A stretch of DNA of 64,000 nucleotides, from contig NMRB01000080.1 of assembly GCA_002633025.1 (NCBI GenBank), positions 385,787 through 449,786 of the forward strand. The letters are read 5' to 3'. Source of the DNA: Notospermus geniculatus. Lineage: Eukaryota; Nemertea; Pilidiophora; Heteronemertea; Lineidae. This document shows positions 34,411 through 45,303 of this stretch, in pieces (position 1 is the stretch's first letter; each line of letters begins with the position of its first letter). Under the pieces are notes generated by a model. The model was not told where the DNA came from, ran no database searches, and saw only the letters and a list, made by a program, of their open reading frames with translations. The translations under genes were made by a program, and so were the position numbers.

Positions 34411-34626
34411 GCCTAGTTCATACTTCGACGCAAGACCATCGGCGTCCGACGCGCGATCAAATCTGGACGCCGACTTCATGGAATTGATTCATAGTCCAGC
34501 GTACTTTAGCAACGGTGACCCGTTATGAAATCAGACGCTGACCAAATCGCACGACGGGGTCGGCGTCAAACGCAAGATCACGTGTCAGTCGCCGGCGATG
34601 GTCGTGCGTGGAAGTATGAATTAGGC
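34411..34626. mobile_element. CpG-rich MITE with GCCTAGTTCATACTTC ends
   Basis: GCCTAGTTCATACTTC (34411-34426) and GAAGTATGAATTAGGC (34611-34626) are inverted with one mismatch. The interior is rich in GACGC/GCGTC and CGACG phrases (GGCGTCCGACGCGCGATC and others), unlike the AT-rich surroundings. No coding capacity. Confidence 0.75.
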
Positions 34627-34639
34627 TTCATTCAGTTGT

Positions 34640-34755
34640 CATATGATCCTTTCAGACCAATTGAGAATACGAAGTGGCAACTCAGCTGGGAATCGAACCC
34701 TTGACATCTCAAGTTCAAGTCCGACACCCAACCACTACAAAACCGCCCCTCCCTG
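34640..34755 (-). mobile_element. tRNA-headed SINE fragment, antisense
   Basis: Minus strand: box A-like TTTGTAGTGGTTGGGTG, then box B GGGTTCGATTCC (matches the Pol III consensus), then CACTTCGTATTCTCAATTGG and TCTGAAAGGATCATATG. The same head-body order is seen at 40004-40112, and the body alone at 23035-23085. No tail or target duplication was identified. Confidence 0.75.
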
Positions 34756-35559
34756 GCAACACGGTCCCTGGATCTGCAGAAAGTCCCGGATCTGTCTGCT
34801 GCATCAGCATGACCGGTGAAAAACTGGTGTCTCTAAACTTCTGGCCAATGGTGTACATCATTAGTGAGGGGACAAGGGGTATCGGATATTTCGTCACCAA
34901 TCTGTAACCTACAGGGCATCAGGTTATGCGAGCCATCTGCTACAGTTGTGCGTAATGACAATCCGCATGGTTCTTCCTTTCTCTAGAAACAAGACATTGT
35001 CTGTAACTAAAGAAACGGTGAATGACGTCAGGTATCTAATCTTTTTCCAATCGTTGAAGAAATATGATAGCGATGTCTTGCGAGAAAGTTGAGTCGAATC
35101 GTAAGGCAATTGGCCAGGTCAAGTTCAGTCTCATTTCCTTACAGCGGCAAGAATTGGAATTGTGTGAAATTGACTGAAGTCAGCCAGGTGAAGATGAAAT
35201 GCTATCGCTTTTTTACGTAAATCATCATGTGACTGTTCTTTGTACTTTGTACGTACCAATGGTTACCATCAGGAAAGTACATGTGGAGATGCCGTACTTT
35301 AAAGGCCAACTCCAATATCAATGGTCATTCATGCAAAAATGCACTGTCATAGTGCATTGCATTTCCCTAGGGTGTTTGGTTTTGATAAACTATGCAAGTT
35401 GCATTTCAACCAAGTGATATGTGAGTGAAATCAAGTAAAATATCTCAATTTCTGGTTTATGTTCACAAAACGTCAGTAAGAACTTCTCTTTAAAAACAGA
35501 CTAACTTCATTGACCCTTTTACATCTGCAAGCCTCTGTCAATGGGAAACTACTGTTGTT
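34756..35559. other. Unassigned non-coding stretch
   Basis: No repeat or coding signal recognised. Confidence 0.4.
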
Positions 35560-35724
35560 GGAGGCCACCACCAGTAAGCTGTCCTAGAACATCACAAATT
35601 TGATGTCACAGATGTAAGCCATGGCTTCGTGTCATTATAGATGACACTGTAGTGTGCATTTCTTCTCTGTGACGTCAAATTCTGTGACGTCGACGTCCAA
35701 TGACTGCTACCTGGTGGTGGCTTC
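35560..35724. mobile_element. GAGGCCRCC-ended MITE, copy 1
   Basis: Ends GGAGGCCACCACCAGTA and TACCTGGTGGTGGCTTC are inverted. The interior CCTAGAACATCACAAATTTG ... TCTGTGACGTCAAATT is homologous to the copy at 40860-41036 (CCTAGAACGTCGCAAAATTTG ... CTGTGACGTCAAATT). Both copies contain the CRE octamer TGACGTCA. Confidence 0.8.
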
Positions 35725-36314
35725 TCATAGCAGTAGCTAAGTCTCCCACTGCTTGCCGAGATGACACTAGATAGAGGCAGGGAGAACATTTCGATGACGT
35801 CGTTTTGGGAAGGAGCCCCATAATACGGGGATTTCAGGGACTTCCTCAAGTGACGTATCTGTGATAATCAACAAGAGATAACTGCCAGAATTAGCTACAT
35901 CCCTGCTCTCCTGCTCTGGTTCTCGAACTCCATAATTTCAATGCCTGCATCATCCAAATATCAAGCTTTGGCTCACAACACGATTAAGGTGAACATAATG
36001 AATAATCTTAGCGATGCCGCCCTGAGCAATCTCGACACGATTGTCACCAATTACGTCTCAAATCTCAATGCAATTACTCCGACTATAGCTATGATTGCCG
36101 CCATCATTGCTTACATTTACCACCATCAAAGTCACTCTTTTGCCGTTTATGAAGATGATGACGTGCATTTTATCGCAACATTTTGTAACCAACTGATTTT
36201 AGCCATATTTTGCTCTATAATCACAATTTCTAAGCCCACAGTAAGAAAATGGAGGCATATACAGGGTGGCTCAAAATAATGCCCTATCCTCTTCTCATTA
36301 TTTGAGATAAAGCA
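35725..36314. other. Unassigned non-coding stretch
   Basis: An isolated CAGGGTGGCTCAAAA at about 36264 resembles the terminus of the element at 59429, but no partner end was found. The 112-codon frame at 35941-36279 is not recognisable. Confidence 0.4.
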
Positions 36315-36407
36315 TCCTCCCATAGCAGGGTTTTGGTCTCGCTCCTCTTCATACACTCACACAGTGGATGAAGAAGAAGCGAGGTAAAAACCCCTGCTGT
36401 GGGAGGA
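36315..36407. repeat. Hairpin repeat, family B, copy 1
   Basis: TCCTCCCATAGCAGGGTTTT ... GCTCCTCTTCATACACT is mirrored by AGTGGATGAAGAAGAAGCGA ... CCCTGCTGTGGGAGGA. 93 bp with ~42-bp arms. A second hairpin is at 39308-39405 and a half copy at 61819-61860. Confidence 0.85.
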
Positions 36408-38089
36408 AGGCTATCAAGGAAACCCTTCATGCCTCACAGCTGATGACATGGCATATGATCCTTTGTTAATTTCATTAGTTCTTGCTTGACACTTGACATG
36501 AGAAAGCCACAAGACCTCAAAAGCAAAGAAAGTCAGGGTAGTGTATGGCTTCTCTGGCAAGCGTTTAACCATTTTTCTGCCAGGAGACATAGAAGGGAGT
36601 AAGAAATAAAAGTAGAAAATCAGAAGCGGGAAATTTTGGCTTTTTTGCGAATTTTTCAATTACACAAATTCGGACAGAATTTTTCTCGAAGATCCATACA
36701 TAAATGATTGATATCTTTTTGATATTTTGGGACTTCCGAATTTTGGTGGGTATTTCTGAACCGGCCATCTTTCGATCTAATCATAGATATCATTCAAAAT
36801 TGATTAGGAACAAAATGGATCACTTATAGAAAACGAAAAATTATTTTTAGAAATGTTTTTGAATACCCTTTCAAGATCAAACAATATTTTCTCTGATTCC
36901 CTTTGATCTCCTAATGCAAATAGAACGCCATTATTGACCTTCATTGTAGGAGTAATCGCATTATTCATGTAATCAATATGATATGTCAGCCAATCGGGGA
37001 ACACCCAACCTGGGAATCCTGGAATAAACGCTGCAACAGGCTATAAATAAATGACTTCACTATACATAGCAATGTAATGTCTATTTTTAGTAACAAATAA
37101 TCCGGTTTCCAAAAAGACAATGGAGAAATCAAGCTATCTTTAGTAACCCAGAGCTAATTTAGGCCTCAACATCAGAAATATTATCACCAGACCTAAGATA
37201 GGTGGGTGGTGTATTTTTGGTATCTAAAGCATAATACCTAAGGGCAAATTGAGGATAACATGTAACATGGAAAGTTAGCTCGCTTGGGGTATAGGCTTTC
37301 ATCTTATTGTAATCGCTAAGACCTGGATGTCTTCTGACGGATTATTTCCCCGAGATAGCATCGCCTGACACCAATTCTTTTCCCAATGTTCCATACCCAT
37401 CTCAAGCAAACGTGCCTCTCCTCATTGTCCTAAACGGACAAAGGAGAAAGCAGAAACTTTCTGGTGAATTTTTTTTACCGATTTATACGCCTACCTTATC
37501 CGGTGTTAATGAATACACCGTTGGAATCCTTTTCACGCAAGTTTCTACTTTTGTGGGTGAACGAAACATAACATGAGCTGTGACATCTGTCACGATGGTA
37601 TCTCATTCATCAGGAAGTATTAAACATCAGCTATTAAAGAAATTCTATATTTAGACATTAGGCAGTTTGTTATTGTAATTTGCAACTAAATTTATAACCA
37701 TGGAAGCTGGAACGTTACAAAAGTGGATCCACAATCCAATATTTTACCATTAGTTTCGTGCAATATTGTAATTCAACAGTGCACAATCTTAAATAATAAT
37801 GGCATTAAAGGGAAAAATTTCATCCCGAAGACCTCCCCCATGGTTTCCATCTAATGAATAAAAAAAGCAACTTCATTTTTCTGCATTATTTGAGATGCTA
37901 AACAGACACAAAGCCATTATCTTTGCTAATGCAACTTAGTGTCACATTAGGTTACTTCCCATGGTGGAGTAAGTTATTCACCTGGCATTTTATTTCTCAA
38001 CAATCAAGACATGGCAGAACAAATCTCGTTGATATTCTTTATGACCCAAACTGTTGAAGAGTCAAAAAATATCTGCTGAGGTTTCTCCT
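36408..38089. other. Unassigned non-coding stretch
   Basis: About 1.7 kb without recognisable repeats or genes. Confidence 0.4.
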
Positions 38090-38832
38090 CTATTTCAGGA
38101 TTCTTCATGACCTGATCAGCTTAACTTCAGGTCTTTTCCCCAAAATAGCCAATGATACTGCTTACAAGGGTACAAAAAAGTCCCTCTGCAGCCAGAAACG
38201 TGGTAAAACTATGAGATTGCTACATGTATGATGACCATGTTGAAGTTTGCTTCTCTTCCTCTGCTTTCACCATCAAGACCTGATCATCCAATCTCTTCCC
38301 CAAAACAGCCATAAATAGGCTACTATAGATGCAAGGATTCACCAAAATCCCTCTGCAGTCACAAACTAACTAAGACAATTGCTATGACGGCCACAGTGAA
38401 GTTTGTTGCTTTTCTGCAGCTTTCCATCACTACCTGATCAGCTGATCTTTCAGTCCCTTCCCCAAAGTAGTGACAGATTCATCAAAGTCCCTCTACGGTC
38501 AGAAAGTTGGTAGGCTAACTAAGACAAAATTGCTATGATGGCCATGGTGAAGTTTGCTGCTCTTCGTCAGCTTTCCATCACTGATACCCCATTCTCTTCC
38601 CCAAAATAGCCACAGATGCTGAATACAAAGACTCATCAAAGTCCCTCTGCAGCCTATGACGACCACATTGAAATTTGCTGCTCGTCTCCTTTCATACCAA
38701 TTTGATCAACTGACCCGCCAGTCTCTCCCCAAAATAGCCACAGATATTGTTTACAAACATTCATCAAAATCTTTCTGTGGCCAGAAACTTGGTAACCAAG
38801 ACAATTGTTATGACGCCACGGTGAAGTTACAC
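38090..38832. repeat. Diverged tandem repeat of ~125-165 bp, ~5 copies
   Basis: Each unit holds, in order, a CCTGATCAGCT variant, TTCCCCAAAATAGCCA, TCATCAAAGTCCCTCTGCAG, CAGAAA.TTGGTA, ATTGCTATGA and TGAAGTTTGCTGCTCTTC. Units start near 38108, 38276, 38432, 38579 and 38702. Confidence 0.9.
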
Positions 38833-39307
38833 CCTGTTTCTAACGACAAACTCATGGTTGCTATGCTTACACTGTTTCGCTGTCGTGCATCAGTACTTTG
38901 ACAACCAACACCATCGCGAGAAGCAGAACCACCAAAAGAAGTTTCCTGATGTCAGATTTGGTCAATATCCTCTTTGAAAGAGCATCATTGCCAGTAACGG
39001 GAAAACTGAGGCAAGACGGCATCCAACATTAATGGAATATCTGCCCCACGATGCTTTTTTAACAATTTTTTTCCACTATAATGGATGAAACAGACAGTGG
39101 CAGGCAGAAAAAGAAAAGGTTTAGTTGGGGACGTTTTTAGGATCATCCTTACTACGGCAGTTCGTTTGGCAGCTGTCACCTCAGCTGCCTCCTTGTGTGA
39201 AAAAAAACTATCAAAACAGCTGAAAATAAACAGAGAGCTTCGTGATCGATTTTGACCATTTTATGTCCTATAAATAGTCCTGGAGAACAAAACGAAGGAC
39301 AGGCATG
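38833..39307. other. Unassigned non-coding stretch
   Basis: Nothing recognised. Confidence 0.4.
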
Positions 39308-39405
39308 CATTCTCCCACTACAGGCTTCGGTCTCGCTCCTCTTCATACACAAGCCAGTGTATGAAGAGAAGAGGCATGAGACCAAAGCCCTGCTGTGGGA
39401 GAATG
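39308..39405. repeat. Hairpin repeat, family B, copy 2
   Basis: CATTCTCCCACTACAGGCTT ... CTCCTCTTCATACAC is mirrored by GTGTATGAAGAGAAGAGG ... AGCCCTGCTGTGGGAGAATG. Arms of about 44 bp with few mismatches: the best-preserved hairpin of this family. Confidence 0.88.
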
Positions 39406-40003
39406 GGCATCGCGCTTTTTCATATCGATTGACCAGTTACAGTTAATGGTAGGGTTATCTCCAAAGATATAGAAACAAATCGATGAAACAGTTTATTGAC
39501 AAAGGACTGTTTACATTACGACTGCTTGTGACACAAAACGCCTCAGGGGAAAGAGAAATATTAGACAATTTTGCGGGGATAAGATTTGGTACCACACCCA
39601 AAAATGAAAGCTTTTAAAATTTAACGTCATGGTTTTGAAACACAATATATTTTGACAAATTTTCATCAAATTGGAGGAAAATATGCCTGTGGAGATGATT
39701 GATGGCAAAGAGCTTGCCTTGGTGGGCATTAGTGTAATACCGAGAGGAATCTTTCCAACAGGTTTAGGCCTCCATCCAGAGGGACTTCGTCCATCTGGAG
39801 GGTCCCAACATGGAGAGGAAACACCATTAGCAGACATGACAAGTCAGTGAAGACACCTCCCTCAGGAGATACTACATGTCCACTAATGTGCTCCTTTGAC
39901 ACACGATGGTGCTTTCCACTGTCGTTAAACCGTCTCAAAGCACTTGACATGATTACCCAGCCTCTCCAGAAACTTTTCTGGGGCTCATTCAATGCTCACT
40001 GGA
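39406..40003. other. Unassigned non-coding stretch
   Basis: No structure recognised. Confidence 0.4.
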
Positions 40004-40112
40004 TCCTTTCAGACCAGTTGAGAATACAAAGTGCGACCTGGCCTGGATTTGAACCCCTGACTGTTTGGTCTGTAGTCTGCCGTTCAACCGATGTGCCACA
40101 ACCTTCCACTGC
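40004..40112 (-). mobile_element. tRNA-headed SINE fragment, antisense
   Basis: Minus strand: GTGGCACATCGGTTGAACG (box A region), GGGGTTCAAATCC (box B with one change), then CACTTTGTATTCTCAACTGG and TCTGAAAGGATCCAGTG. Same family as 34640-34755 with clear divergence of the tRNA-like part. Confidence 0.7.
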
Positions 40113-40201
40113 TGACACAGCAGCATACAGATGAACTTCCCTTCGCAAAAAGCTGCTGTAATGTTGGTAATCCAGATGCCTTTGAAAGGAAAGTGGACAG
40201 C

Positions 40202-40415
40202 ATTTCTCCATCAAAAGATTACTCTGAATGCAGCATAGGACTGCACTCAGCATCTCCCACGCGATCCCCTCCAGCACCCATCATGACAACTACAGGGTTC
40301 AGCTAATTCTCCATCAGAAGATTAGGCCATTCTCTGAATGCAGCGTAGCTGTGCACTCAGCATCTCCCAACATTCCCTCTACCACCCGTCTTGGCAACCA
40401 CAGGGTACAGCTCAG
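40202..40415. repeat. Two-copy ~107-bp tandem duplication
   Basis: Both copies read TTCTCCATCA.AAGATTA, CTCTGAATGCAGC, TGCACTCAGCATCTCCCA, CCCTC.A.CACCC, then ACAGGGT(T/A)CAGCT. Confidence 0.88.
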
Positions 40416-40699
40416 ATGCACATCGGTATCGATGATTAGATTTTGGCAATCAGAGATATGACTGATGTCCGTCAATGACAGTCGTGATTTTATAGTAGGT
40501 AGTTTAGGGTTCCACACATTACATGTCAAGGGTGGTCAATACCCTGATTGGCGGTGATTTCCAAGGTGACCTTCAGATGATGTTCTTCACTTAAGAGTAC
40601 TTGAAGATGAGAGAAAATCAAGTAATGATAACCCCCAATGGATATTGGATGCTGGATACGACAGAATCCACAGTCTAGTGGCGTGTTTATCTGACCCTG

Positions 40700-41372
40700 A
40701 CCAGTGGTCAGTAGATCCCAGGTTCAAATCCCATTGGAAGGTTTAGTAACATAACATTACAATTTGTCCCAGTTTGGAACCCCATTGAAAATTACACTAC
40801 CATACATTACATTACAATAGCTCCCAGGATCAAATCCAATGGGGAACTTTTCTGCCGTCGGTGGCCGTAAGAGGCCGCCTGTTACCGGTCCTAGAACGTC
40901 GCAAAATTTGACGTCAAGTGCGTGAGCCACGGGCACACGTCATTATGGACGACGTTGTGGCATGCATTTCTGCCCTGTGACGTCAAATTTCATGACGTTC
41001 TGGGACCGGTAACTCGTAGCGGCCTCTGATGGCTCCAAAGTTCCTCATTGGACAATGCATCACATTACATCACAGTGGGTCCCAGGTTCAATCCCATTGG
41101 AAATTGTATTACGTTACAATAGGCTCAAATCCCATTATACATTATACATCCCATTATAACAGAGGTTCACGGTCCAAATCCCATTGGAATTGCATTAATA
41201 GATCCCAGGTTCCAATCCCAAGGAAATTACAATACATTACATTACGTCTCAGGTTCCAATCCCATTGGAAATTACAATACATTACATGTACATTAGTCCG
41301 GTTCCAATCCCATTGGAAATTACATTACCAGGTACATTTGATTCAGTAAGTCCCAGGTTCAAACTCCCATTT
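40700..41372. repeat. Tandem array with B-box-like GGTTCAAATCC units
   Basis: The unit is approximately CCCAGGTTCAAATCCCATTG then GAAATTACATTACATTACA, period ~45-70 bp, about eight to nine copies. The GGTTC(A/C)AATCCCA motif differs from the Pol III box B consensus GGTTCGANTCC by one or two bases and lacks a paired box A. The array is interrupted by the MITE at 40860-41036. Confidence 0.9.
40860..41036. mobile_element. GAGGCCRCC-ended MITE, copy 2, inside a tandem array
   Basis: Arms GAGGCCGCCTGTTACCGGTC and GACCGGTAACTCGTAGCGGC are inverted, extending inward to AGAACGTC / GACGTTCT. Weaker inverted similarity continues outward (GTGGCCGTAA against TGATGGCTCC). The interior holds TTTGACGTCA and TGACGTCAAATT. 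Homologous to 35560-35724. Confidence 0.82.
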
Positions 41373-42011
41373 GAAGCTAAAAGGTCTAGTTTTCTTTTGT
41401 AGCCCATTGTCAGTACTCTGACTGAAAGTGGTGCATTGCTTGCAGAGATGATAGGTGTTTACTTTGTGGTGGAATCAGAATAAACAACTGGTGTTATAAA
41501 AAGTTTACTCGGTTCCTTTTATTCTTAGTTGTTACGTTCATCAGAGCGATAATGTGGTGCTTAACAAGAATGATATTTTTGGAACTATTACGGCAAAATG
41601 GAAAGGAAATCCACACGAAAGAAGCCAAAAAGCAACATTATCACTAAAACAGCACATTGCACTTATTTGCCTCACAAAGTAATGACCATTGCGTTTTTCA
41701 GAAACCAATTTTGTAATCAATGAAGATGAAATGAGGAACGAAGAAAACAGAATGTCTTTCCAAAAATAGTGATAGGATCGCTTGGAACATTGGTTAGGAC
41801 GAAGCTGAACCGTAAAATAAATGGTAAGAGTAATGTCACGCGAATGATAGGACAGCAGGAAACTGATAGGGGAGAAGAGCGGATTAATTCTTGTTTGGTG
41901 GAAAACATATGGAGTGGATGACCAAAATAGATTCTCCAGTTAAAAAGGCAATATGAAAGAATGGTGTTGTTGAAATTGACAAACGGAAGTTGAAATTTGA
42001 GAATAGACTCA
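41373..42011. other. Unassigned non-coding stretch
   Basis: No repeat or gene signal recognised. Confidence 0.4.
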
Positions 42012-42129
42012 GGTCCGTATTCTAGAACCCTCCTTAACTCTAAGGTCCACTTTAATCTTTTGTATTCTACCCTGCAAACAATAGCTAAAGGAAGACCTTA
42101 GACTTAAGGAAGCTTCTAGAATACGGCCC
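42012..42129. mobile_element. GGCC-ended palindromic MITE, copy 7 (subfamily 1)
   Basis: Begins GGTCCGTATTCTAGAACCC and ends CTTCTAGAATACGGCCC. 118 bp, nearly identical to 20168-20285 and 58909-59026. Flanks are TCA and TAA, a possible mutated 3-bp duplication. Confidence 0.9.
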
Positions 42130-42867
42130 TAAGATTCTGAGTAAAAGTACAAACAGATGTAGACGTTTGAAAAATTCTTCCACAAAAGCTTTAACTTGCA
42201 GAAAGAAGTTGGCTTCAATCACCAATGTCGATGTACGTGTACATGTACATTATCCTAACATGGTAAAGCATCAGTTACACGAAGTCACCACAACAAACAA
42301 TTGTATAACATGTAATGGTTTACTAAGACAGAGTGGTGCCAAAAGTTGGCAGTCCATTCCATATCAAGTTGATGATATTGGCTGTACTTTGGTACACATT
42401 GGTTTGGAAAATGTACACTTGAGTTGGTCAAACTTATTCGAAGACATGCAACTCTGAGTACATGGAACATGCATCATAGTCGAACAAAAGCAATCTGCAA
42501 AAAACGTGTCATGGATATTCATCAACTGGTTCCAAAGCACCTAATTCACCACTGAAGAAGGAGGTGTCAATTTCATAGTGGCGTGAGATGTCCCTACGCG
42601 CCGCCAACGGCGCATTAAGGTCATAAGAACGTATCATCTCATATTGAAAGAAATTGACATGCGTATATCATAGAAAACATACAGCATACTCCTGGTGAAA
42701 TTGGCAATCTACCAAGGGGGAAAATAATGATAAGATTTTTTTCCACAGTAGGTTGGAACTAATGAAATATTGAGCTGGGAGAAGTTGGTGGCCGATGAAA
42801 TTGACATGGTTTTTGCTTCATGATCTTATGCAATGTCATTGATTTGACAGACACATTTAGCCAGTGC
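42130..42867. other. Unassigned non-coding stretch
   Basis: Contains the local palindrome GTACGTGTACATGTAC near 42234-42250. The 96-codon frame at 42167-42457 is not recognisable. Confidence 0.4.
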
Positions 42868-43318
42868 ATGGAGTTGGGTTTCTCTGCTGTATTGTGTGTA
42901 CTGTGTGGAAATGGGTTCCTCTGTATTGTGTGACCAGGAGTTGGGTTTCTCGGTATTTTGTGGAGTTGGGTTTCTCCATATTGTATGCGGGGTTGTCTCG
43001 GCTTAGAGTTGGGTTTTTCTCGGTATTTCGTGGAGTTGGGTTTTCTGTATTGTGGTGTATTGTTGTGGAGCCAGGTTTCTCTATATTGTGTAGAGTTGGG
43101 TTCCTCTGTATTGTGTGGCCAGGAGTTGGGTTTCTTGGTATTTTGTGGAGTTGGGTTTCTCTCAGTGTATTGTGTGTGGGGTTGTCTCGGCCTAGAGTTG
43201 GGTTTCTCTCTGTATTTCGTGGAGTTGGGTTTTCTGTATTGTGTGTGTTGTTGTGGAGCCAGGTTTCTCTATATTGTGTGGAGTTTGGTTTCTCTGTATT
43301 GTGTGCATTACTCTGTAG
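42868..43318. repeat. ~30-bp minisatellite with ~190-bp higher-order unit
   Basis: The basic phrase is GTGGAGTTGGGTTTCTCTGT plus ATTGTGT. A larger block (GGGGTTGTCTCGGC, then TTAGAGTTGGG or CTAGAGTTGGG, then GTATTTCGTGGAG, then TTGTTGTGGAGCCAGGTTTC) occurs twice, near 42990 and 43180. Long open frames on both strands are repeat artefacts. Confidence 0.93.
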
Positions 43319-44877
43319 TGTAATTGTACCAATCATTCGTACATTACTCATTGAGGGCTAGGCCCTATCTTCTTTGCCATTTGGCACGCCCTGCCAAGCA
43401 AATACCAATGAAATCGAGAAGTTGAATCTGCACAACAAGATGACATTTTTCACTCTCTGAGATGAGACAGTCTAAACAGACAGATCAGACAGGTTTTTGC
43501 AGTAAATTTTGAATTTTGTGAACTTCAATGAAAAAGATCAAGTTGACATTTCAATAACACATTATAGCAGTGGGATGAAGAGAAACACAAAGGTTACCTT
43601 AAGTATATAAAAGCCATAACATTCAATAAAATTTTCATGAAGTTGACGGGATGACCTGGACATAAGTGTACAGGACACTATTAGAAATGCACAGGCCATT
43701 CAGGTCAAGCAAGATGAAATGAACTTCAAAGGCAATCGGAAAAATAAAACAATTGGGAATTTTTCATCAATCATTCAATATATTTGTTCCGCATTTAATA
43801 GTCGCAGATTTCTAATGGGGTGTAGGAGGGCAAAATATCAGCCCTACTCCTCCGCAAGGCCCTAAAACATAAGTATGAATACGTGCATAAAAATAATAAT
43901 TTGTATCCAAGTGCGACAAAATGAGAACTGGTTGCGAGACTGAAAACAGTTTGGGACTAAATATAGTTCAAATGTTTGATTTTCATGTTGTTGTCATCCG
44001 TCCCTTTGTAATCATCCTCCTACAACTAAAAACTAGCCGAAGGCAGGTGAGGAATTTTGGAAGCTAAATCGGTTACCAAAGACTCTTTGGACATAATGAA
44101 TAAACGGTACACAAAACCATATAGAGAAATTCTACCTGAGTATCTTTACCATATTTAGCTTAAACCTAGTCATTTATTTTGAGAATATTTCATTCTCAAT
44201 AGTAATTTTTAAACCAGTTTACAGCCCCCTCCATCCCTAAGAAATTGCTTTGACAAAGAAATGAAGGCATATTTGATTCCTGTAAGATATCTAGCCTCCA
44301 ATGGTAAAACCAATAGCTCCACTGAAGATCAGTGGGTGTAAGGGCAATTAAAGTAACAGCTCTATTTTGTACTTTGAAGTACCGAGTTTATCTTCCTCCC
44401 CCTGCTCTTGAGTGGAGATGGCACACAGACCTTGGTGACATCCGCACTTGGCAATGGCAATGCGTTCTTGGCCAGAAGGCTTTCATGATACTGAAAACCC
44501 TCGCTCATTTTTTTTGTCAGGTCTCTGAAACTCCAACAACTGTTGAAGAATAATGGAAGCCAACCCAAACATCAGCAGAAATGCCTCGATGGCCCAACAG
44601 ACTTAATATCAATTTCCATCAAATTAATGCACTGTTTCTGCTAAACTCTGCGTGGGAGGCCTAATTCCATCAATTCATGCATGTATGCAATGTGACTCTT
44701 CCTACCTTTTGGGAAAACCAGGTGACAGATCGTACACACAGCAATACCACTTTCATTATCTACAATGAAAGTAGGTGTAATGGTGTGTGGTTTCTAATTG
44801 ACTATGAAGAGGGAGGCAAGACCCATCATATGTTGAAATTGAGTGACCCCCTGAAGACACTGTCCATCCTGAACTAA
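43319..44877. other. Unassigned non-coding stretch
   Basis: About 1.5 kb with no recognised repeats, RNA genes or coding signal. Confidence 0.4.
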
Positions 44878-44972
44878 TGAGGGGTTCTTAATGCTCGCTC
44901 CCTTCGTCTCCACATGTTTGTGTGCGGTGATGGAGGGAGCAAGCGCCAAGGACCTCTGATATTCTCAGGATG
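44878..44972. repeat. Hairpin repeat, family C, second full copy
   Basis: GAGGGGTTCTTAATGCTCGC ... CTTCGTCTCCACA is mirrored imperfectly by TGTGCGGTGATGGAGGGAGC ... CCTCTGATATTCTCAGGATG. Same family as 1695-1801. Confidence 0.78.
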
Positions 44973-44979
44973 GTACATG

Positions 44980-45303
44980 TAGATGCCTCGCATTTCATCA
45001 TGGTCATCATCATCCCATACCACAGTGTCCCACCACCTGGTTTCTTGTGCCATCACTCTGACCAGTGCATCAAATGTCAGCCCTGTGTCTCTGCAGATTC
45101 TGTCTTGATACATGGTGCTCCAGAGAAGAATTGTCCTTTGCCCTGAAGCAGTGTCCAGCAAAGCAGGCACTCCCCTGAGCTGCAACTGTGGCTTGATATC
45201 TACGCCAGAACGAAAGACTTTTGACACATTTTCGTTATGTAGCTCCAATCTTTCCTTGTGCACTCCAGCATTTTTAGATACCTGGTAAAAATGGCCGACT
45301 GTT
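44980..45303 (-). CDS. Possible internal exon, unrecognised protein
   Basis: On the minus strand an open frame follows an acceptor-like ttcaatttgcag at 45304 and runs over 100 codons before reaching the hairpin repeat at 44972. The composition looks protein-like: charged N-terminal part (HKERLELHNENVSKVF), a hydrophobic RGVPALLDTASGQRTILLW stretch, a DRICRDTGLTFDALVRVM helix-like stretch, then WW and a DDDDHDE acidic cluster. LLDTASGQRTIL faintly recalls a retropepsin-type DTG/DTA motif, and the DRI..DTGLTF..L....... WW pattern faintly recalls C-terminal tails of some LINE polyproteins. Neither is convincing. No in-frame ATG lies upstream of the acceptor-like site, and the donor is unclear (GTGGTATGG or CCAGGTGGTG are candidates). 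An exon of an undescribed gene, or a transposon fragment. Confidence 0.28.

Noticed and set aside
42857-43361. 165-codon frames on both strands
   Set aside because: Both are products of the GTGGAGTTGGG array; simultaneous openness on two strands is expected from a repetitive unit lacking stops.
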